Shown here in pieces: positions 17,158-25,633 of a stretch of 27,145 bases of DNA. The position numbers were made by a program, and so were the translations under genes. The DNA is from a candidate division KSB1 bacterium. Its GTDB lineage: Bacteria; Zhuqueibacterota; JdFR-76; DREG01. The number at the start of each line of letters is the position of its first letter. The stretch's first letter is position 1. Below the pieces are notes generated by a model. It was not told the origin of the DNA. It was given only the letters and a program-made list of their open reading frames with translations, and made no database searches. The stretch covers positions 1 through 27,145 of the forward strand of contig JADFJB010000057.1 in NCBI GenBank assembly GCA_022566355.1, in the 5' to 3' direction.

Positions 17158-18068
17158 TGTTGCAGCTAGTAATCGGTTTGTTAGTTTATCATAATATGAT
17201 GCTGCCTGGTTTTTCTAATGAAAAATGGCAGATTGTTCGAAATGATTCAGTTCGGATTTACTATTCCGATGGTTATGAAAATATGGCAAAAAAGTTGTTA
17301 ATTAAAAGCACTGAAATTTTGTCAGAATTTAGCCAGGTGCTTGGAATACCTTATGAAGGTGAAGTATTTGTGTTTCTGGTCTCGAATGAAGAAACCTGGA
17401 ATGAGCTTACGAAAGATACAATTCCTAAGTGGAGTGGTGGAGTAACGAAATCCCAAAAGGGAATTACGTATCTTCGAATCTATAGAAACCCACAACAAAT
17501 ACTTCCGATTTTAAGACATGAATTAATGCATTTGATCTTAGGTAAAAATTTTAGGCCCAACATTATCCCAAGGTGGTTCGAAGAAGGATTAGCCACTTTG
17601 TGTTCTAATCAAGATAACTCTGGATTTAGTTTGGTTTTATCCATGGCGAATCTTTCCAACTCCCTTATTCCATTGGCCGAAATCGAGGATGTTTTGAATT
17701 TCAAAAAAGCGAAGGCTGATTTAGCTTATGCCCAAAGTTATGTTGGCGTAAAATTAATTGTTGATTCTATTGGATGGGAGGCAATTCGGAAAATATTGGG
17801 GAATGGACTACAATCAAAACAATGGGATGAAGCGTTCTATTCAGTCCTGGAAATGGATGAGGAAGCATACGAATTGTATTTTTTGGAGTTCATTGAAACC
17901 CATTATCGGTGGAACTTTTTGTATCAATCGGATTATGTTATATGGATTCTGATCCCAATTTCCGTTGTTTTCATTTACTTAATCATCAGGCTGAGAAATT
18001 TTAGAACTTATAAGAAATGGTCAGCCGAAGAAGAGCTAACAAAAAATAATTTAGAATTTGATGAATAA
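17157..18068 (+). CDS. Peptidase MA-like zinc metallopeptidase, membrane-anchored
   Basis: A 303-residue protein with a gluzincin-type active site: HELMH at 121-125 gives two zinc ligands and the catalytic Glu122, and WFEEGLA (140-146) supplies the third ligand, as in the peptidase MA family. The N-terminus (residues 1-18) is a short hydrophobic segment without an early basic residue, a marginal signal sequence. A transmembrane helix at about 260-279 is followed by a basic tail, so the catalytic domain probably faces the periplasm. The substrate is unknown. ATG 17157 is the only usable upstream start, because TGA at 17136 closes the frame; no ribosome binding site adjoins it. The gene overlaps the following acyltransferase gene by eight bases (ATGAATAA). 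Confidence 0.8.
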   Translation: MLQLVIGLLVYHNMMLPGFSNEKWQIVRNDSVRIYYSDGYENMAKKLLIKSTEILSEFSQVLGIPYEGEVFVFLVSNEETWNELTKDTIPKWSGGVTKSQKGITYLRIYRNPQQILPILRHELMHLILGKNFRPNIIPRWFEEGLATLCSNQDNSGFSLVLSMANLSNSLIPLAEIEDVLNFKKAKADLAYAQSYVGVKLIVDSIGWEAIRKILGNGLQSKQWDEAFYSVLEMDEEAYELYFLEFIETHYRWNFLYQSDYVIWILIPISVVFIYLIIRLRNFRTYKKWSAEEELTKNNLEFDE

Positions 18069-18963
18069 ACATAGCCTTAAGCATCACATTGAATATTTTA
18101 TACTCCGTACAATCTGTGGATGGATAAAATCAAAACCTTTACCAGATGCAATAAACAAATATAAAATTTTAGGAAAGATTTGGTCAGAATATTTAAAAAT
18201 TAGAAAAAAAGAAACTCTGGATAATTTGCGACATGCATTTCTGGAACTAAGTGAGAAAGAGATTGAGAAATTAGGGGAAGCGGTTTTTTACCATTTTAGC
18301 CGTTTGGCTGTTGAGGTGGTTTTGTTATCAAATATGATTAAATATGGCTTTGACAATTTTATAGGCGAGAGCAATTGGGAAGTTCTGGAGAATGCCCACG
18401 CGGAAGGAAGAGGCGTTGTTTTTGTTTCAGGACACATAGGTAACTGGGAATTATTGGGAACAGCTATGACGATACGAGGTCTTCCTATCTGGACTTTGGT
18501 CGCAAATATCAAAAATCCGCTCGTTGATCAATTCGTTTATCGACATCGCGTCGATTCAGGAATGAAAATCATTAGAATTAAAGAATCACGACGAATGATA
18601 CAAAAGGGAATAAAGCAGGGGGCAATTATAAGCTTTGTTTCCGATCAAGATGCTGGTAAGAATGGCATTTTCGTACCATTTTTAGGTAAGCCTGCCTCTA
18701 CTCATACCGGGGCTGCGGTGTATGCACTTCGATATAAAGTCCCGTTAGTTTATGGCATGTCATATTTCAAAGATAAAAAGTATCATTTTCACTTTGAACG
18801 ATTCGATGGAAATTCTCAATTAAAATTTTCCCGGGAGAATATTTACAAAATTACTGAATGGTATTCCAAAACGCTGGAGAACGATGTGCGAAAATATCCA
18901 GAACAGTATTTCTGGCTGCACAGAAGATGGAAAACCAGGCCAGAATCGGAGAGCTCCTCATGA
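18061..18963 (+). CDS. Lipid A acyltransferase of the LpxL/HtrB family
   Basis: A 300-residue inner-membrane late acyltransferase that transfers a fatty acyl chain to a lipid A precursor. The signature SGHIGNWELLG contains the HX4E catalytic pair His125 and Glu130. Downstream blocks VSDQDAGKNGIFVPFLGKP and GAAVYALRYKVPLVYG are also typical, as is the C-terminal YFWLHRRWKTRP, a hallmark of the family. Which position it acylates, and whether Kdo is needed first, cannot be read. The start is ATG 18061, overlapping the peptidase stop; the TTG one codon earlier is unnecessary. The stop overlaps the next start (ATGA at 18960-18963). Its place at the head of a glycosyltransferase run links lipid A completion with core assembly. 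Confidence 0.93.
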   Translation: MNKHSLKHHIEYFILRTICGWIKSKPLPDAINKYKILGKIWSEYLKIRKKETLDNLRHAFLELSEKEIEKLGEAVFYHFSRLAVEVVLLSNMIKYGFDNFIGESNWEVLENAHAEGRGVVFVSGHIGNWELLGTAMTIRGLPIWTLVANIKNPLVDQFVYRHRVDSGMKIIRIKESRRMIQKGIKQGAIISFVSDQDAGKNGIFVPFLGKPASTHTGAAVYALRYKVPLVYGMSYFKDKKYHFHFERFDGNSQLKFSRENIYKITEWYSKTLENDVRKYPEQYFWLHRRWKTRPESESSS

Positions 18964-20024
18964 AATATCTGTTCCTGAATTCTGCAAGAAGGTGGGGAGG
19001 GAATGAGCGCTGGACCGCATTAGCTGCCCAGGGACTTGCGGTGCGCAATGAAGTATTTTTTGCTTACCGGAAAATGGAAATTGGTTCCAGATTTGATGTG
19101 CCAAAATATCGATTGCCTTTTTGGAATGAGCTGGATATGCTATCAATCTCCAGGCTAATTTTCCTGATTAAGAAACATCATATAGATATCTTAATCCCAA
19201 CCAAACGCAAAGATTATGTTCTGGCTGGTTTTGCAGCCAAAGCCATGGGAAAAAAGAATGTTCTACGTTTAGGAATAGAACGATCAATAAAAAACACTTG
19301 GACAAACCGTTTGGTATATAACTCCCTTTGTGACGGTATCATCGTCAATGCGGAGGTAATAAAAAACAGACTCGTACAAAGTGGATTTATCCCGCCGGAA
19401 AAAATTCGCATCATCTATAATGGTATCGATTTTCCGGCTCTTCAAGAAAAAGCCAAGCTTAAGAATGGCTTCATAAAACCCTACGATTTCACTATAGCTG
19501 CCATGGGTGAGCTATCCCGGCGAAAGAGAATGGATCTGCTTTTAAGAGCTTTTTCGGTCCTGAAAAAAAAGGATAAATCTAGTATTCCATGGGGAGCGCT
19601 GATTGTCGGTTCTGGTCGGGAAAAAGAAAAATTATCAAAATTAGCACTGGATTTGGAAATCAGCGACCAGGTTATCTTTACTGGCTTTTTGGATAATCCA
19701 TATCCGTTAATCGATAAATGCGATGTTTTTGTTCATACTTCAAAGACTGAGGGGATACCTAATTCGATGCTTGAGGCGATGGCCTTAAAGAAGCCGATCA
19801 TAACAACTGGATTTGGCGCAGCACAGGAGGTTGTCCGTAACGGTTCCAACGGCTATTTGTTGAAGCAGGGGAACGCTGAAGAATTAGCGGATCGCTTGAT
19901 AAAATTGATTAACGATCAAAATACAAGACGGTCCATTGCAAAGGAAGGGTATCATTCTGTGAAACGAATGTTTTCTATGGAAAGGATGGTTGGAGAAATC
20001 GAAGATTTTTGCAGCCAGATCTAG
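18960..20024 (+). CDS. GT4 family glycosyltransferase
   Basis: A 354-residue GT-B fold retaining glycosyltransferase. The N-terminal half opens with KYLFLNSARRWGGNERW, which contains the acceptor-side glycine loop. The C-terminal half has IIYNGID, the MGELSRRKRMDLLLRAF nucleotide-binding strand, and the EX7E pair Glu264 and Glu272 in TEGIPNSMLEAM. It probably adds a sugar to the LPS core or to a related surface glycan, using an NDP- or UDP-sugar that cannot be named from sequence. The start ATG 18960 overlaps the acyltransferase stop and has GGAG about nine bases upstream. An in-frame start about 100 bases earlier would lie inside the previous gene and lacks homology. A gap of 459 bases follows. 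Confidence 0.9.
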   Translation: MKYLFLNSARRWGGNERWTALAAQGLAVRNEVFFAYRKMEIGSRFDVPKYRLPFWNELDMLSISRLIFLIKKHHIDILIPTKRKDYVLAGFAAKAMGKKNVLRLGIERSIKNTWTNRLVYNSLCDGIIVNAEVIKNRLVQSGFIPPEKIRIIYNGIDFPALQEKAKLKNGFIKPYDFTIAAMGELSRRKRMDLLLRAFSVLKKKDKSSIPWGALIVGSGREKEKLSKLALDLEISDQVIFTGFLDNPYPLIDKCDVFVHTSKTEGIPNSMLEAMALKKPIITTGFGAAQEVVRNGSNGYLLKQGNAEELADRLIKLINDQNTRRSIAKEGYHSVKRMFSMERMVGEIEDFCSQI

Positions 20025-20483
20025 GATAAGATTTCACAAATAAAAATATTGTTCATCAATTCGATTTACTGTAACGTTTGCAAGCCGATCCGAACGCAAA
20101 ATCAATTCCGCTAATTTTCTTACTAACCAACGAGAAATTCAGTAGCTCGTCATAGGATTTGAAATGGGACGAAAGATTATTTAGCTATGCCCTTGCATGT
20201 AACAATATGGCCTTCCCGGGTTTAAATAAAGTCGTTACTATAACAATATATCAGATCTACCCTCCTTTCCAATAATCAGTTTCCGAGGGATATCATGTAT
20301 GTTCCGGCACCCAGGCATCTCCAAAAAACACTTGCTTATTATATGAATTGTTCTAAATTAGTAGTCGATTTGAAATAAAATTAGGCATAAATTATTTAAA
20401 TAATTGAAGCGACCTGTTAAGAGCTTCGAGGTTCTGAAACCTCAAATATCTGGGACGACTGTAAAAAAGTTTAGTTAGTTAGT
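20025..20483. other. 459-base gap inside the glycosyltransferase cluster
   Basis: No credible gene is seen on either strand; the longest ATG frame with a ribosome-site-like GAGGG (from 20295) gives only 27 residues of no recognisable family. Near the right end are two adjacent small hairpins: GAAGC/GCTTC (20406-20410 with 20423-20427) and GAGGTT-CTGA-AACCTC (20428-20443). There is no T-run after them. A triple TTAG repeat directly precedes the next start codon. The gap may be a transcript boundary or the site of a lost gene. Confidence 0.6.
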
Positions 20484-21431
20484 ATGAAAATCAGCGGCTT
20501 CTCCTTTGTCAGAAATGGGATTAAACTATACTATCCAGTCGTGGAATCGGTGAAATCGATCCTATCGATTGTGGATGAATTCGTCATTGCTATTGGTAAG
20601 GGTGATGAGGATGATAAGAGCCGTGAAAAGATAGCCGCAATTGGCGATCCCAAGATTAAAATAATCGATACGATCTGGGAGGAGAAATATTTTAAAAAAG
20701 GAGTAATCAACGCGATTCAAACCAATATTGCCAAACAGGCTTGTACTGGCGATTGGCTTTTTTATTTGCAGGCAGATGAAATCGTTCATGAAAAATATTT
20801 ACCTATAATTCAAAAAAGATGTGAAGAATTGGTGGGTAACGAAATGATCGAAGGATTACTTTTTCGATATAAGCATTTCTGGGGTGATTATGAGCATTAT
20901 CATGTCGGTCATGGTTGGTATCCTAATGAAATAAGAATTATTCGTAATCGACCTGATATCAATTCATGGCAAAGCGCCCAATCTTTTCGGAAATTCGATT
21001 ACATCGATAATCCCCGCCAGGAAAACGGGCACCATAAACTGAAAGTGGCGAAAGTAGATGCTGAAATCTATCACTACGGATGGGTACGACTTCCACATTT
21101 GATGCAAAATAAGCGTAGAGCACTTGATTCGGTTCATTGGGGACTTAAACGAGCCCAAGAATATTATGAAACGGCAGCGAAAGAATTTGACTATGGTCCC
21201 TTGAACTTGCTTGCCTCTTTTAAGGGTACCCACCCGAAGGTAATGGAACAAATGATAGCTAAAATGAGCTGGAAGGATAAACTGCAGTATTCGGGAAAAC
21301 CAGATCAATTTAGAGAACCGCATAAGCATGAAAGATTAAAGTATAGATTTTTATCCTTCATTCAAAAATATTTGACTGGAGGAAAGGAAATTGGGGGATT
21401 TAATAACTTTATCCTGGTGAAAGACATGTAA
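20484..21431 (+). CDS. GT2-like glycosyltransferase
   Basis: A 315-residue protein with a GT-A nucleotide-diphospho-sugar transferase N-terminus: ISGFSFVRNGIKLYYPVVES at residues 3-22, a VDEFVIAIGKGDEDDK strand-loop, and LQADE with Asp98 and Glu99 as the likely metal-binding DXD equivalent. The middle (HFWGDYEHYHVGHGWYPNEI) and the later YHYGWVR are seen in Bacteroidota relatives that I recognise only as 'family 2 glycosyltransferase'. Substrate and acceptor are unknown. There is no clear ribosome binding site before ATG 20484, and long non-coding stretches flank the gene on both sides, so it may be its own transcription unit within the glycan cluster. Its family is fairly certain; its biological role is not. 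Confidence 0.8.
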   Translation: MKISGFSFVRNGIKLYYPVVESVKSILSIVDEFVIAIGKGDEDDKSREKIAAIGDPKIKIIDTIWEEKYFKKGVINAIQTNIAKQACTGDWLFYLQADEIVHEKYLPIIQKRCEELVGNEMIEGLLFRYKHFWGDYEHYHVGHGWYPNEIRIIRNRPDINSWQSAQSFRKFDYIDNPRQENGHHKLKVAKVDAEIYHYGWVRLPHLMQNKRRALDSVHWGLKRAQEYYETAAKEFDYGPLNLLASFKGTHPKVMEQMIAKMSWKDKLQYSGKPDQFREPHKHERLKYRFLSFIQKYLTGGKEIGGFNNFILVKDM

Positions 21432-21511
21432 TTTTTTTGGGAGCAATTTAGTCAATGAAGAAAATATCTAGAAACTGGAGAGCAAGGTTAATTGGAATTA
21501 AGGGGTCTGCC

Positions 21512-21573
21512 TTTTAGTCCCACCACTCCCATGTAATCCGCCTATGGCGGATTCCTGCTTCGCATGGCTAAAA
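21512..21573. repeat. 62-bp imperfect palindrome with a strong central hairpin
   Basis: The core is AATCCGCC-TAT-GGCGGATT (21535-21553), a perfect 8-bp stem with a three-base loop. The ends read TTTTAG (21512-21517) and CTAAAA (21568-21573), and CCATG and CATGG lie between ends and core. The GC-rich core stands out in AT-rich DNA. No T-tract follows directly, so it is not a standard terminator. It resembles a REP-like or small mobile palindrome. Confidence 0.55.
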
Positions 21574-21583
21574 AAATATAATT

Positions 21584-22351
21584 TTGAATTCAACCGAAAA
21601 CATAACCATTTCAAATCCTTTATCCGTAGTTATTATTACAAAAAATGAAGAAAAGAATATCGAACGGTGCTTAAAATCAGTTCTCTGGTCAAATGAGATT
21701 GTTGTTGTGGATAATGGATCAACAGATGGAACAGCCGAAATCTGTCGTAAGTATAATTGCAGAATTATTGAATCAGAATGGCTTGGATTTGGACCGTTGA
21801 AACAATTAGCTGTTAATTCGGCGGTTCATGATTGGATATTTTCGATAGATTCCGATGAAGAAGTGAGTGAAACATTAAAAAACAGAATACAGAATATATT
21901 AAAAAGACCTCAATTAAATGGCTATCGAATTAAGATTGAATCGTTTTATTTAGGCAAACAAATTCGCTATTGTGGATGGGATCGGGATTATAAATTGAGA
22001 TTTTTTAATCGCAACTATGGTAATTTTAACGATAATCTCGTCCATGAATCCGTGAGGATGCCTGGCCAAGTGGGAAGAATAGAAGAGCCACTGTTTCATT
22101 ATACCTATCCCACGATTCACTCTCATATTGCGAAGATGGATCGTTATACAGAATTACGAGTAGATCAATTAGTGAGTAAAAGTGAATCGTCGTCGGTGAT
22201 CATAGCAGCATTAAGAGGGATCGCTAAATTTTTTAAAATGTATCTTCTGCAGCGGGGTTTTTTAGACGGAAAGATTGGCTTTGTTCTTTGTACTATTTCA
22301 GCCTTTGGCATTTATTTAAAATATCTGAAACTATGGGAAAAGAATCGATAA
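21584..22351 (+). CDS. GT2 glycosyltransferase, WaaE/KdtX-like
   Basis: A 255-residue inverting glycosyltransferase of family 2. LSVVIITKNEEKNIERCLKS and VVVDNGSTDGT form the nucleotide-binding N-terminus, and IDSDEE (88-93; Asp89, Asp91) is the metal-binding motif. The later CGWDRDYKLRFFNR and LVHESV are characteristic of the WaaE group, which adds beta-glucose to a heptose of the LPS inner core. The C-terminus has a hydrophobic segment (about 232-250). The start is TTG 21584, the only plausible start because TAA at 21569-21571 closes the frame; it lacks a visible ribosome binding site. The 3' end overlaps the next gene by 19 bases. Together with the heptosyltransferase downstream, a core-sugar role is likely but not proven. 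Confidence 0.87.
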   Translation: MNSTENITISNPLSVVIITKNEEKNIERCLKSVLWSNEIVVVDNGSTDGTAEICRKYNCRIIESEWLGFGPLKQLAVNSAVHDWIFSIDSDEEVSETLKNRIQNILKRPQLNGYRIKIESFYLGKQIRYCGWDRDYKLRFFNRNYGNFNDNLVHESVRMPGQVGRIEEPLFHYTYPTIHSHIAKMDRYTELRVDQLVSKSESSSVIIAALRGIAKFFKMYLLQRGFLDGKIGFVLCTISAFGIYLKYLKLWEKNR

Positions 22352-23436
22352 GGGTTTTACATATTGACACAGAAAAAACATGGCGAGGCGGGCAGCAACA
22401 AGCAGCATATCTACTCCAAGCCATGAATGAACAGGATTATTATACAACTCTGGTATGTCAACCGAAATCACCCATGGAAAGTTTTTGCCGCGATAAAGCA
22501 ATTCCTTACATGCCCTTAAGGATGTTCGGTGAAATTGATCTGATCGCCGGGTTTCGGATTGCCAGAATTTGTATCAAAGATAATTATAATATATTACACT
22601 TACATAGCGGACATGCGTTATCGATTGGTTTGTGGGCAAAATTATTTTTTTCAAAGTTAAAACTGATTGCGGTGCGTCGAGTTGATTTTCATATTAAAAA
22701 GAACTGGTTCAGTCAATTCAAATATAAAAATCAATTTTTAGACAAAATTGTCTGCATTTCCCATGGAATCGAAAAAATTCTTCTGGAAGATGGTGTTCCT
22801 GCCCAGAAGTTGGTGACTATTCACAGCGGGATTGATATTCATCGATTTAAAAAAGTACTTCCCTCAAAACATTTTCGACAGAAATTTGGAGTGCCTGAAA
22901 ATAATATATTGGTCGGTACTATTGCTGCACTAGCAAAGCACAAAGATTATCCAAATCTATTGAAGGCTGCTAAAATCGTTATCGAGAAAAGCAGTGGTAT
23001 CACTTTTTTTGCAGTGGGTGATGGTCATGAGAAAGAGAATATCTTGGCATTGGCATATAAATTGGGTTTAAAGGATAGATTTGTTTTTACTGGTTTTCGA
23101 GAAGATATTGGAAACTTTTTGAAAACCTTCGATATTTTCGTGTTGGCTTCAAAGAAAGAAGGTATGGGAACTTCGCTTTTAGATGCACAGAGTGTTGGTT
23201 TGCCGGTAATCGCCTGTGAAACAGGAGGAATACCCGAAATCATTGTTCATGGTAAAAACGGTATACTTGTGCCTCCTGAAAATGAACAAAAACTTGCTAA
23301 CGCGATACTTTTGCTGGCAAATAATTATAAACTACGTGAGTCGTTGGGACAGAATGCAATAGAAACAGTTACAAAATTTAAGATTCATAAAACCGTGATC
23401 AAAAATATAAAATTATATAAGGAGCTATTGGCATAA
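22333..23436 (+). CDS. GT4 family glycosyltransferase
   Basis: A 367-residue GT-B glycosyltransferase. Visible motifs are the N-terminal TWRGGQQQAAYLL, the HLHSGHA segment, VTIHSGID, VGTIAALAKHKDYPNLLKA, and the catalytic-region SKKEGMGTSLLDA. There Glu276 is conserved, but the second acidic residue of the EX7E pair is Asp284. The C-terminal GGIPEIIVHGKNGILVPP completes the donor site. It probably extends the LPS core or a related glycan. The start is ATG 22333, 19 bases inside the preceding gene. A TTG 45 bases earlier is possible, but it would add residues encoded by the overlap and without family similarity. The heptosyltransferase gene follows after 12 bases. Confidence 0.9.
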   Translation: MGKESIRVLHIDTEKTWRGGQQQAAYLLQAMNEQDYYTTLVCQPKSPMESFCRDKAIPYMPLRMFGEIDLIAGFRIARICIKDNYNILHLHSGHALSIGLWAKLFFSKLKLIAVRRVDFHIKKNWFSQFKYKNQFLDKIVCISHGIEKILLEDGVPAQKLVTIHSGIDIHRFKKVLPSKHFRQKFGVPENNILVGTIAALAKHKDYPNLLKAAKIVIEKSSGITFFAVGDGHEKENILALAYKLGLKDRFVFTGFREDIGNFLKTFDIFVLASKKEGMGTSLLDAQSVGLPVIACETGGIPEIIVHGKNGILVPPENEQKLANAILLLANNYKLRESLGQNAIETVTKFKIHKTVIKNIKLYKELLA

Positions 23437-23448
23437 GCTGAGGATGAG

Positions 23449-24501
23449 GTGAATTATAATAAAATACTGGTCATTCAAACTGCTTTTTTAGGCGATGTAA
23501 TAATGAGTACGCCGCTGATAAAAGCGCTGAGAGAAATATTTCCAAAATCTGAAATTGACATCCTTACAATTCCTGCGACCAGTATTGTTTTTAAAGAAAA
23601 TCCAAACGTCACCAACATCCTTCATTATGACAAAAGAAAGCCCTTTCGAAAGTTCGTTTCTTTTATTGATTTAATTTTTAAACTAAGAAAAAGAAAATAT
23701 GATTTAGCTGTATCAATCCAAAGTTCTTTATCTTCTTCATTCTTGATGCAATTGGGAAAGATCCCGACTCGGGTCGGTTTTGCCCGTCAAAAATTTGTCA
23801 CGATACCTGTGACACCTGAAAGTGGACTTCATATTCGAGAACGGTACATCAATTTGTTGAAGCCATTTTCCGATAATAATTTTGACCTGCAAACAGAAAT
23901 ATTCTGGTCACAGGGTGAAGAACAAAAAGCTCAACAAATTGTACAAGAATATCGAGATGACAAATATCTTCTTGGCATTGCACCTGGATCAGTCTGGAAT
24001 ACCAAACGCTGGCCCAAAGAATATTTTGCCGTACTTTTAGGGCTTCTTGAAAAAAACAACATTAAAGTTATCTTAATCGGTGGGCAAGAGGATCGTCTTT
24101 TATGTGACCAGATTCTTGAAAAATCCGGTGCAAAAGCATTAAATTTAGCAGGCAATCTTTCTGTGCTTGAATCTGCAGCAGTTATTCAAAAGTTAGACTT
24201 AATGGTCACCAATGACAGCGCGTCTTTGCATATAGCAAATGCTGTTAAAACTGATGTAAATGCTTTTTTTGGTCCTACGGTTCACAGGTTTGGATGTTAT
24301 CCATATCAGCCCGATGATAAAATGCTTGAAATCGACTTATACTGTCGACCCTGCTCAAAACATGGAAGTAGACGGTGTCCTGAAAAACATTTTCGATGTA
24401 TGCGAGAAATAAAGCCAGAAACAGCTTTTGAGGCCATATTTTCTCATCAAAAAGGAATGGGTAATGAAAAGCAATACAATAATCATATTAACAGGGAATG
24501 A
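23449..24501 (+). CDS. GT9 heptosyltransferase, WaaF-like
   Basis: A 350-residue GT-B enzyme that transfers L-glycero-D-manno-heptose (or a related sugar) from its ADP form to the LPS inner core. The N-terminal KILVIQTAFLGDVIMSTPL includes the catalytic-position Asp16; the donor-binding LGIAPGSVWNTKRWP and VTNDSASLHIANAV follow. A cysteine-rich tail, CRPCSKHGSRRCP with CM downstream, is common in heptosyltransferase II relatives. The start is GTG 23449, preceded by GAGGA. The 3' end overlaps the ATP-grasp gene by 38 bases. A heptosyltransferase implies ADP-heptose synthesis genes elsewhere, since none are here. The assignment to the GT9 family is secure; the exact step is not. Confidence 0.92.
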   Translation: MNYNKILVIQTAFLGDVIMSTPLIKALREIFPKSEIDILTIPATSIVFKENPNVTNILHYDKRKPFRKFVSFIDLIFKLRKRKYDLAVSIQSSLSSSFLMQLGKIPTRVGFARQKFVTIPVTPESGLHIRERYINLLKPFSDNNFDLQTEIFWSQGEEQKAQQIVQEYRDDKYLLGIAPGSVWNTKRWPKEYFAVLLGLLEKNNIKVILIGGQEDRLLCDQILEKSGAKALNLAGNLSVLESAAVIQKLDLMVTNDSASLHIANAVKTDVNAFFGPTVHRFGCYPYQPDDKMLEIDLYCRPCSKHGSRRCPEKHFRCMREIKPETAFEAIFSHQKGMGNEKQYNNHINRE

Positions 24502-25519
24502 CAATTTTTTTGGTCAAACAAGAAAACCCTGGGTGAGTATGGATGCAGATAAAATGCAGAACATATTTTGTGAACATGGTTTTGATGTTGAAAAATATAG
24601 CTTTCATGAGATCCTGAACCAGAGGAAAAGAATTAAAGATTCGATCATTTTTTATACCTTCAGTCAGAAGATAAATAGAAGAGATTATATCAAAGACCTG
24701 GTTCATTATCTGGATGATGGCAGTAATATTTTAATCCCTTCTTATGATTTGCTGTTGTGTCATGAAAATAAGGGATTTCAGGAGCTTTATAAAAAAAGAA
24801 TAAATCTTACATCGCTAAATTCTTATTATTTCAGTAGTTTAAATGAGCTATCCTGTTATGCAATTAATTTTCCAATCGTATTTAAAACAGTGGATACTTC
24901 AAATGGGAGAGGCGTATTTTTAGTAAAAAGCACAAATGAATTGGTAAAATTAATTCAAAAACTGGAGAGACAAACTGTTTTTACAGGGCTGGATTTAGTG
25001 AGAAGGAAATATTTCCGCCGCAAAAAAAGTTACAAAGAATATCCGGACTATAGCAATCGGAAAGATTATTACCAATATAAAGATTATATATTAAAAGAAG
25101 AGAATTTTATTTTACAGGAATTTGTCCCAGATCTCCCATTTTTTTATCGCGTATTGACTCTTTATGATAAATATTATGTAATGAGACGATTTAACAGAAA
25201 AAGTGATTTTCGGGCAAGTAAAACTAAGAAGGAGTATGATATTGAATTTGATTATCGCTTGTTGGACTATGCAAAAGAAGTTTATAATAGATTTGATACA
25301 CCTTTTCTTTCACTTGATATTGGGTTGCATCAAAACAAGTATTATTTGTTTGAATTTCAAGCGTTACATTTCGGCATTGGACCGTTCGTAAGATCAGTCG
25401 GATACTACACTTATGATAATCATAATTGGAGATTTAATCCCAATAAAAGAAGACCCGATATAGAGATAGAAATCGCCAATGCATTTGTTAAATATGTTAA
25501 TGCGCGTTATATTTCCTGA
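24464..25519 (+). CDS. ATP-grasp fold protein of unknown substrate
   Basis: A 351-residue cytoplasmic protein with ATP-grasp features. Residues about 1-110 look like a pre-ATP-grasp domain, and residues 137-153 contain Lys141 (IVFKTVDTS) and a glycine loop NGRGVFLV. The chain continues with LQEFVPDLPFFYRVLTLYDK and ends with the metal-site segments LSLDIG (Asp285) and LFEFQALHFG (Glu297, Gln299). Enzymes of this fold join a carboxylate, activated as acyl phosphate, to an amine or thiol. The usual Glu-x-Asn is Glu-x-Gln here. A tyrosine- and lysine-rich insert occupies about 175-215. The start is ATG 24464, seven bases after AAAGGA at 24451-24456, within the heptosyltransferase gene. Being flanked by sugar and phosphoglycerol transferases suggests decoration of a surface glycan. 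I do not recognise the specific family. Confidence 0.65.
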   Translation: MKSNTIIILTGNDNFFGQTRKPWVSMDADKMQNIFCEHGFDVEKYSFHEILNQRKRIKDSIIFYTFSQKINRRDYIKDLVHYLDDGSNILIPSYDLLLCHENKGFQELYKKRINLTSLNSYYFSSLNELSCYAINFPIVFKTVDTSNGRGVFLVKSTNELVKLIQKLERQTVFTGLDLVRRKYFRRKKSYKEYPDYSNRKDYYQYKDYILKEENFILQEFVPDLPFFYRVLTLYDKYYVMRRFNRKSDFRASKTKKEYDIEFDYRLLDYAKEVYNRFDTPFLSLDIGLHQNKYYLFEFQALHFGIGPFVRSVGYYTYDNHNWRFNPNKRRPDIEIEIANAFVKYVNARYIS

Positions 25520-25633
25520 CTCAAAACTGTTACTAAAAAATAAGCTGGAATTCTTGTTCTCTAATTTTGACAGATAGGATTTGTTTTTGCAACCGAATAG
25601 AAAAAGATCCAAATTTCAATAGATGGTTCAAGC

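Noticed and set aside
18858-18959. Extended N-terminus of the GT4 gene starting at 18858
   Set aside because: The extension lies within the acyltransferase gene, whereas ATG 18960 has a ribosome binding site and starts exactly at the conserved strand.
20295-20378. A 27-residue ATG frame with an upstream GAGGG in the large gap
   Set aside because: It is too short, has no recognisable motif, and no neighbouring evidence supports translation.
20428-20443. GAGGTTCTGAAACCTC read as a tRNA T-arm
   Set aside because: The stem and loop sizes do not fit a T-arm, and no acceptor, D or anticodon arms can be placed around it.
22288-22332. TTG start for the second GT4 gene 45 bases upstream of ATG 22333
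   Set aside because: The added residues show no family similarity and derive from the overlap with the preceding gene; ATG 22333 begins just before the conserved first beta-strand.
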